Source: Mogibacterium sp. (GTDB lineage Bacteria > Bacillota > Clostridia > Peptostreptococcales > Anaerovoracaceae). Taken from it: 63,323 nucleotides of DNA. The stretch is taken from positions 1 through 63,323 of the forward strand of contig JAFWFU010000024.1 of NCBI GenBank assembly GCA_017515425.1, in the 5' to 3' direction. This document shows positions 61,679 through 63,323 of the stretch, one piece after another. Below the pieces are notes generated by a model, which was not told the DNA's origin, made no database searches, and was given only the letters and a program-made list of their open reading frames with translations. Position 1 is the stretch's first letter, and every line of letters begins with the position of its first letter. Made by a program: the position numbers and the translations under genes.

Positions 61679-62509
61679 TTATTTCTTCCTTGATTTAGAT
61701 GATTTGCTTGAGGTCTTTCTCGCGGCTTTCATAGCCTCGATTGACCTGTCAGCCTTATTGGTCGGTGCGGGGGCATGAACATGATATACGTTATTCAGAA
61801 GCCCCGCGCAGTTTTCAATCTTCTTTTCCTTCTTGTCCTCTTCCGCCTTGCCTGCTTTTCGGGCTTTTTTCTTGGCTAGTTTTGCTTCCCTCTTAGCCTG
61901 CTCAGCCATTATCTCATCGACGGATTTGCCCGTGCGCTTCGCCTCTTTGTATGGGTTGAAAGCCGCTTCCTTGGTCTCCTCCGCAGGCGTATCCTCTTCC
62001 TTTTTCAAATTCTGCCTCATTGTCAGGACCATGAGCCCGCCGAACAATACGGTCATCATAACCATATTGACAATGGTATTGACCTTCTGATTATATGTCC
62101 TGAATGTTATGGTTTTCGACTGCTCCATTATATTGCCCTCGTTATCTACCAGACCGGCATCTATCGTGAGCTTGTACTTCGCATTATTCTTCGCGGTAAA
62201 GCCTTTGTCAATATCCGCCAGAACGAGAATGAGACCGTCATTTTTTTCGCTGAAAAGCACCTGAGTCGGAACCTTCTCTCCGTCCTCATCAACGATAGTG
62301 AATTTCCCCTCGTCAATCTTCTTTGCCTCTTCGGAATTTATCGGATTGCTGAACGTCAGCTTGACTCCGAGGTTCTCCATAGATGTATTGGTCTGTCCGT
62401 CCTCTGGATAAGAGGAGACGAGCTCGAGACCGCCAGCAGCGAAGCTCGCCGCCGCACTTATCATTACCAATATCGCCGCCATTGCAGCTATAAGGCTCAG
62501 CCTTTTCAT
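61679..62509 (-). CDS. Membrane protein with Ig-like (SbsA/Big_5) domain and lysine-rich tail
   Basis: The protein has 276 residues. A signal peptide (~1-25, AAASFAAGG) leads to a bacterial Ig-like domain (~28-135: SYPEDGQTNTSMENLGVKLTFSNPI ... KTITFRT), a membrane helix (~142-162) and a long basic tail rich in Lys/Ala (KLAKKKARKAGK, KTSSKSSKSRKK). The topology puts the Ig domain outside and the basic tail inside. The function is unknown; similar proteins occur in related Clostridia. Confidence 0.7.
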   Translation of the reverse strand: MKRLSLIAAMAAILVMISAAASFAAGGLELVSSYPEDGQTNTSMENLGVKLTFSNPINSEEAKKIDEGKFTIVDEDGEKVPTQVLFSEKNDGLILVLADIDKGFTAKNNAKYKLTIDAGLVDNEGNIMEQSKTITFRTYNQKVNTIVNMVMMTVLFGGLMVLTMRQNLKKEEDTPAEETKEAAFNPYKEAKRTGKSVDEIMAEQAKREAKLAKKKARKAGKAEEDKKEKKIENCAGLLNNVYHVHAPAPTNKADRSIEAMKAARKTSSKSSKSRKK

Positions 62510-62593
62510 TTAATATTCCTCCGTTATATTTATTTACAGGTCAGTTTGCACTGTTAGTATCTTCTTCAAATGTCTATGGCATTGTCAATATGC

Positions 62594-63067
62594 CTATCTC
62601 TTTGCCTTGAAGAATTCCTTTAGTAGTTGACTGCACTCTTCCTCAAGTACGCCTCTTTTAATCTCAATCCTATGGTTCAGCTTGTCGTTTGCCGCTATAT
62701 TGAGCATAGAGCCGCAGGCTCCGGTCTTTGGATCTGCCGCTCCGATTACAAGACGCTGCAATCTAGACAGGACTAATGCACCGGCGCACATGCTGCATGG
62801 CTCCAAAGTGACATACATATCAGCACCTATGAGCCATTTCCCGCCCAAGGCTTTCTCTGCCTTTTCTATCGCGAGCATCTCTGCATGAGCGGATGAGCTC
62901 GAATCTCTCTCAACACGATTATGCGCTCTCGCAATGATTTCACCGTCTTTGACAATAACGGCGCCGACGGGCACTTCCCCTTCGTTCGAGGCTGCCTCAG
63001 CTTCCTTCAAAGCTTCCAGCATAAAGCTCTCATCTTCATTTGCAAAGATAATCTCATCAAAAGCCAT
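62594..63067 (-). CDS. tadA: tRNA-specific adenosine deaminase
   Basis: The protein has 157 residues with the zinc deaminase motifs HAEMLAIEKA (His, catalytic Glu) and EPCSMCAGAL (two Cys). GEVPVGAVIVKDGEII and LNHRIEIKRGVLEEEC are TadA-typical. It converts A34 to inosine in tRNA-Arg. The start at 63067 is the first ATG in frame, with no strong ribosome site. Confidence 0.93.
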   Translation of the reverse strand: MAFDEIIFANEDESFMLEALKEAEAASNEGEVPVGAVIVKDGEIIARAHNRVERDSSSSAHAEMLAIEKAEKALGGKWLIGADMYVTLEPCSMCAGALVLSRLQRLVIGAADPKTGACGSMLNIAANDKLNHRIEIKRGVLEEECSQLLKEFFKAKR

Positions 63068-63323
63068 AGCCCACAGATTCTACCATAATGAAGCTTGAAA
63101 TTACAAGCGAATTAGACTTTTCAGAACCGTGAGCAGCGGATTGACATCATATATGAGGGTTGTTTGAAATTGTAACTGCACGTTTGCAGTTGTAAGCGCA
63201 ACAGACCTGCCAGGAGGTCGAAAACGTGCGTTAGCGACTTCAAAATGTGCATTTACGAAGTTGAAAATGCACGAGTGTAGAGAATAAATGCACGGAGATA
63301 TACGATTCTGATAAACTGTACGC
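63068..63323. other. Right-end intergenic region rich in GCAC inverted repeats
   Basis: No gene is visible. The region contains TTGTAACTGCAC (63170-63181) with a facing GCAGTTGTAA, a GACCT/AGGTC hairpin near 63204-63220, GTGCATTT/AAATGCAC arms (about 63247-63272) and two further ATGCACG motifs. The TTGTAACTGCAC core is shared with the left end of the window (60-72). Confidence 0.5.

Overview
The window looks like a chromosomal segment of an anaerobic, low-to-mid GC Bacillota, probably class Clostridia and possibly near Anaerovoracaceae or Peptostreptococcales. This rests on gene content: cdaA-cdaR, a long-form hibernation factor with a candidate raiA RNA upstream, YhaM, RecD2, DUF1846 and DUF1934 proteins, a two-subunit class I fumarase, BspA-like and FIVAR secreted proteins, and TPP and yybP-ykoY riboswitches. 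The species assignment is inference. I see no phage, insertion sequence or CRISPR array; most of the window is housekeeping and transport with a few accessory islands.

Layout. 0-5 kb: cdaR and cdaA (c-di-AMP synthesis), an LCP cell-wall ligase, hpf with a structured RNA upstream, and a surface-protein remnant. 5-13.5 kb: an XRE regulator, a solitary PD-(D/E)XK-like protein, comFC-recD2-yhaM, nadE convergent with a yerC-like regulator, and a DUF1461 membrane protein. 13.6-20.5 kb: a LytTR/GHKL two-component system flanked by two large secreted proteins that share a C-terminal domain and a promoter-proximal TTGCACGAAA motif. 20.6-24.4 kb: MATE and a copper-export pair (copZ/copA) behind a palindromic operator. 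24.4-29.3 kb: threonine aldolase, a PTS_EIIC_2/PfoR-like membrane protein, mltG, and dsdA with an attenuator-like leader. 29.6-37.6 kb: a potassium island (TrkA, two TrkH-type subunits, a Kv-like channel, a CPA2 antiporter), most of it carrying RCK domains. 37.6-42 kb: a YgjP-like metalloprotein, a DRE-TIM Claisen-type synthase, a flavodoxin, and an AGCS symporter. 42-50 kb: a Mn-riboswitch-controlled P-type ATPase, MATE, trpS, plsC, and two-subunit fumarase. 50-55 kb: TPP riboswitch-thiT and, convergent to it, a four-gene operon (ACAD-like flavoprotein, PhnD-like protein without a signal peptide, MetE-like zinc methyltransferase, OsmC-like small protein). 55-63 kb: tRNA-Thr, DUF1846/DUF1934, htrA, a GntR regulator with ispE, an Ig-like membrane protein and tadA.

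How it fits together. CdaA/CdaR at the left end and the RCK_C-bearing potassium proteins in the middle form a plausible c-di-AMP/K+ homeostasis theme, although they are not in one operon. The LytTR system probably controls its neighbouring secreted proteins. The 51.1-54.8 kb operon is the best candidate for an undescribed pathway: its four products are individually recognisable as folds, but I know of no assigned joint function for this combination. Other points of note are a possible +1 frameshift joining CopZ to CopA, a dsdA leader that resembles no riboswitch I know, and tandem arrays that duplicate the 3' ends of cdaR and trkA.
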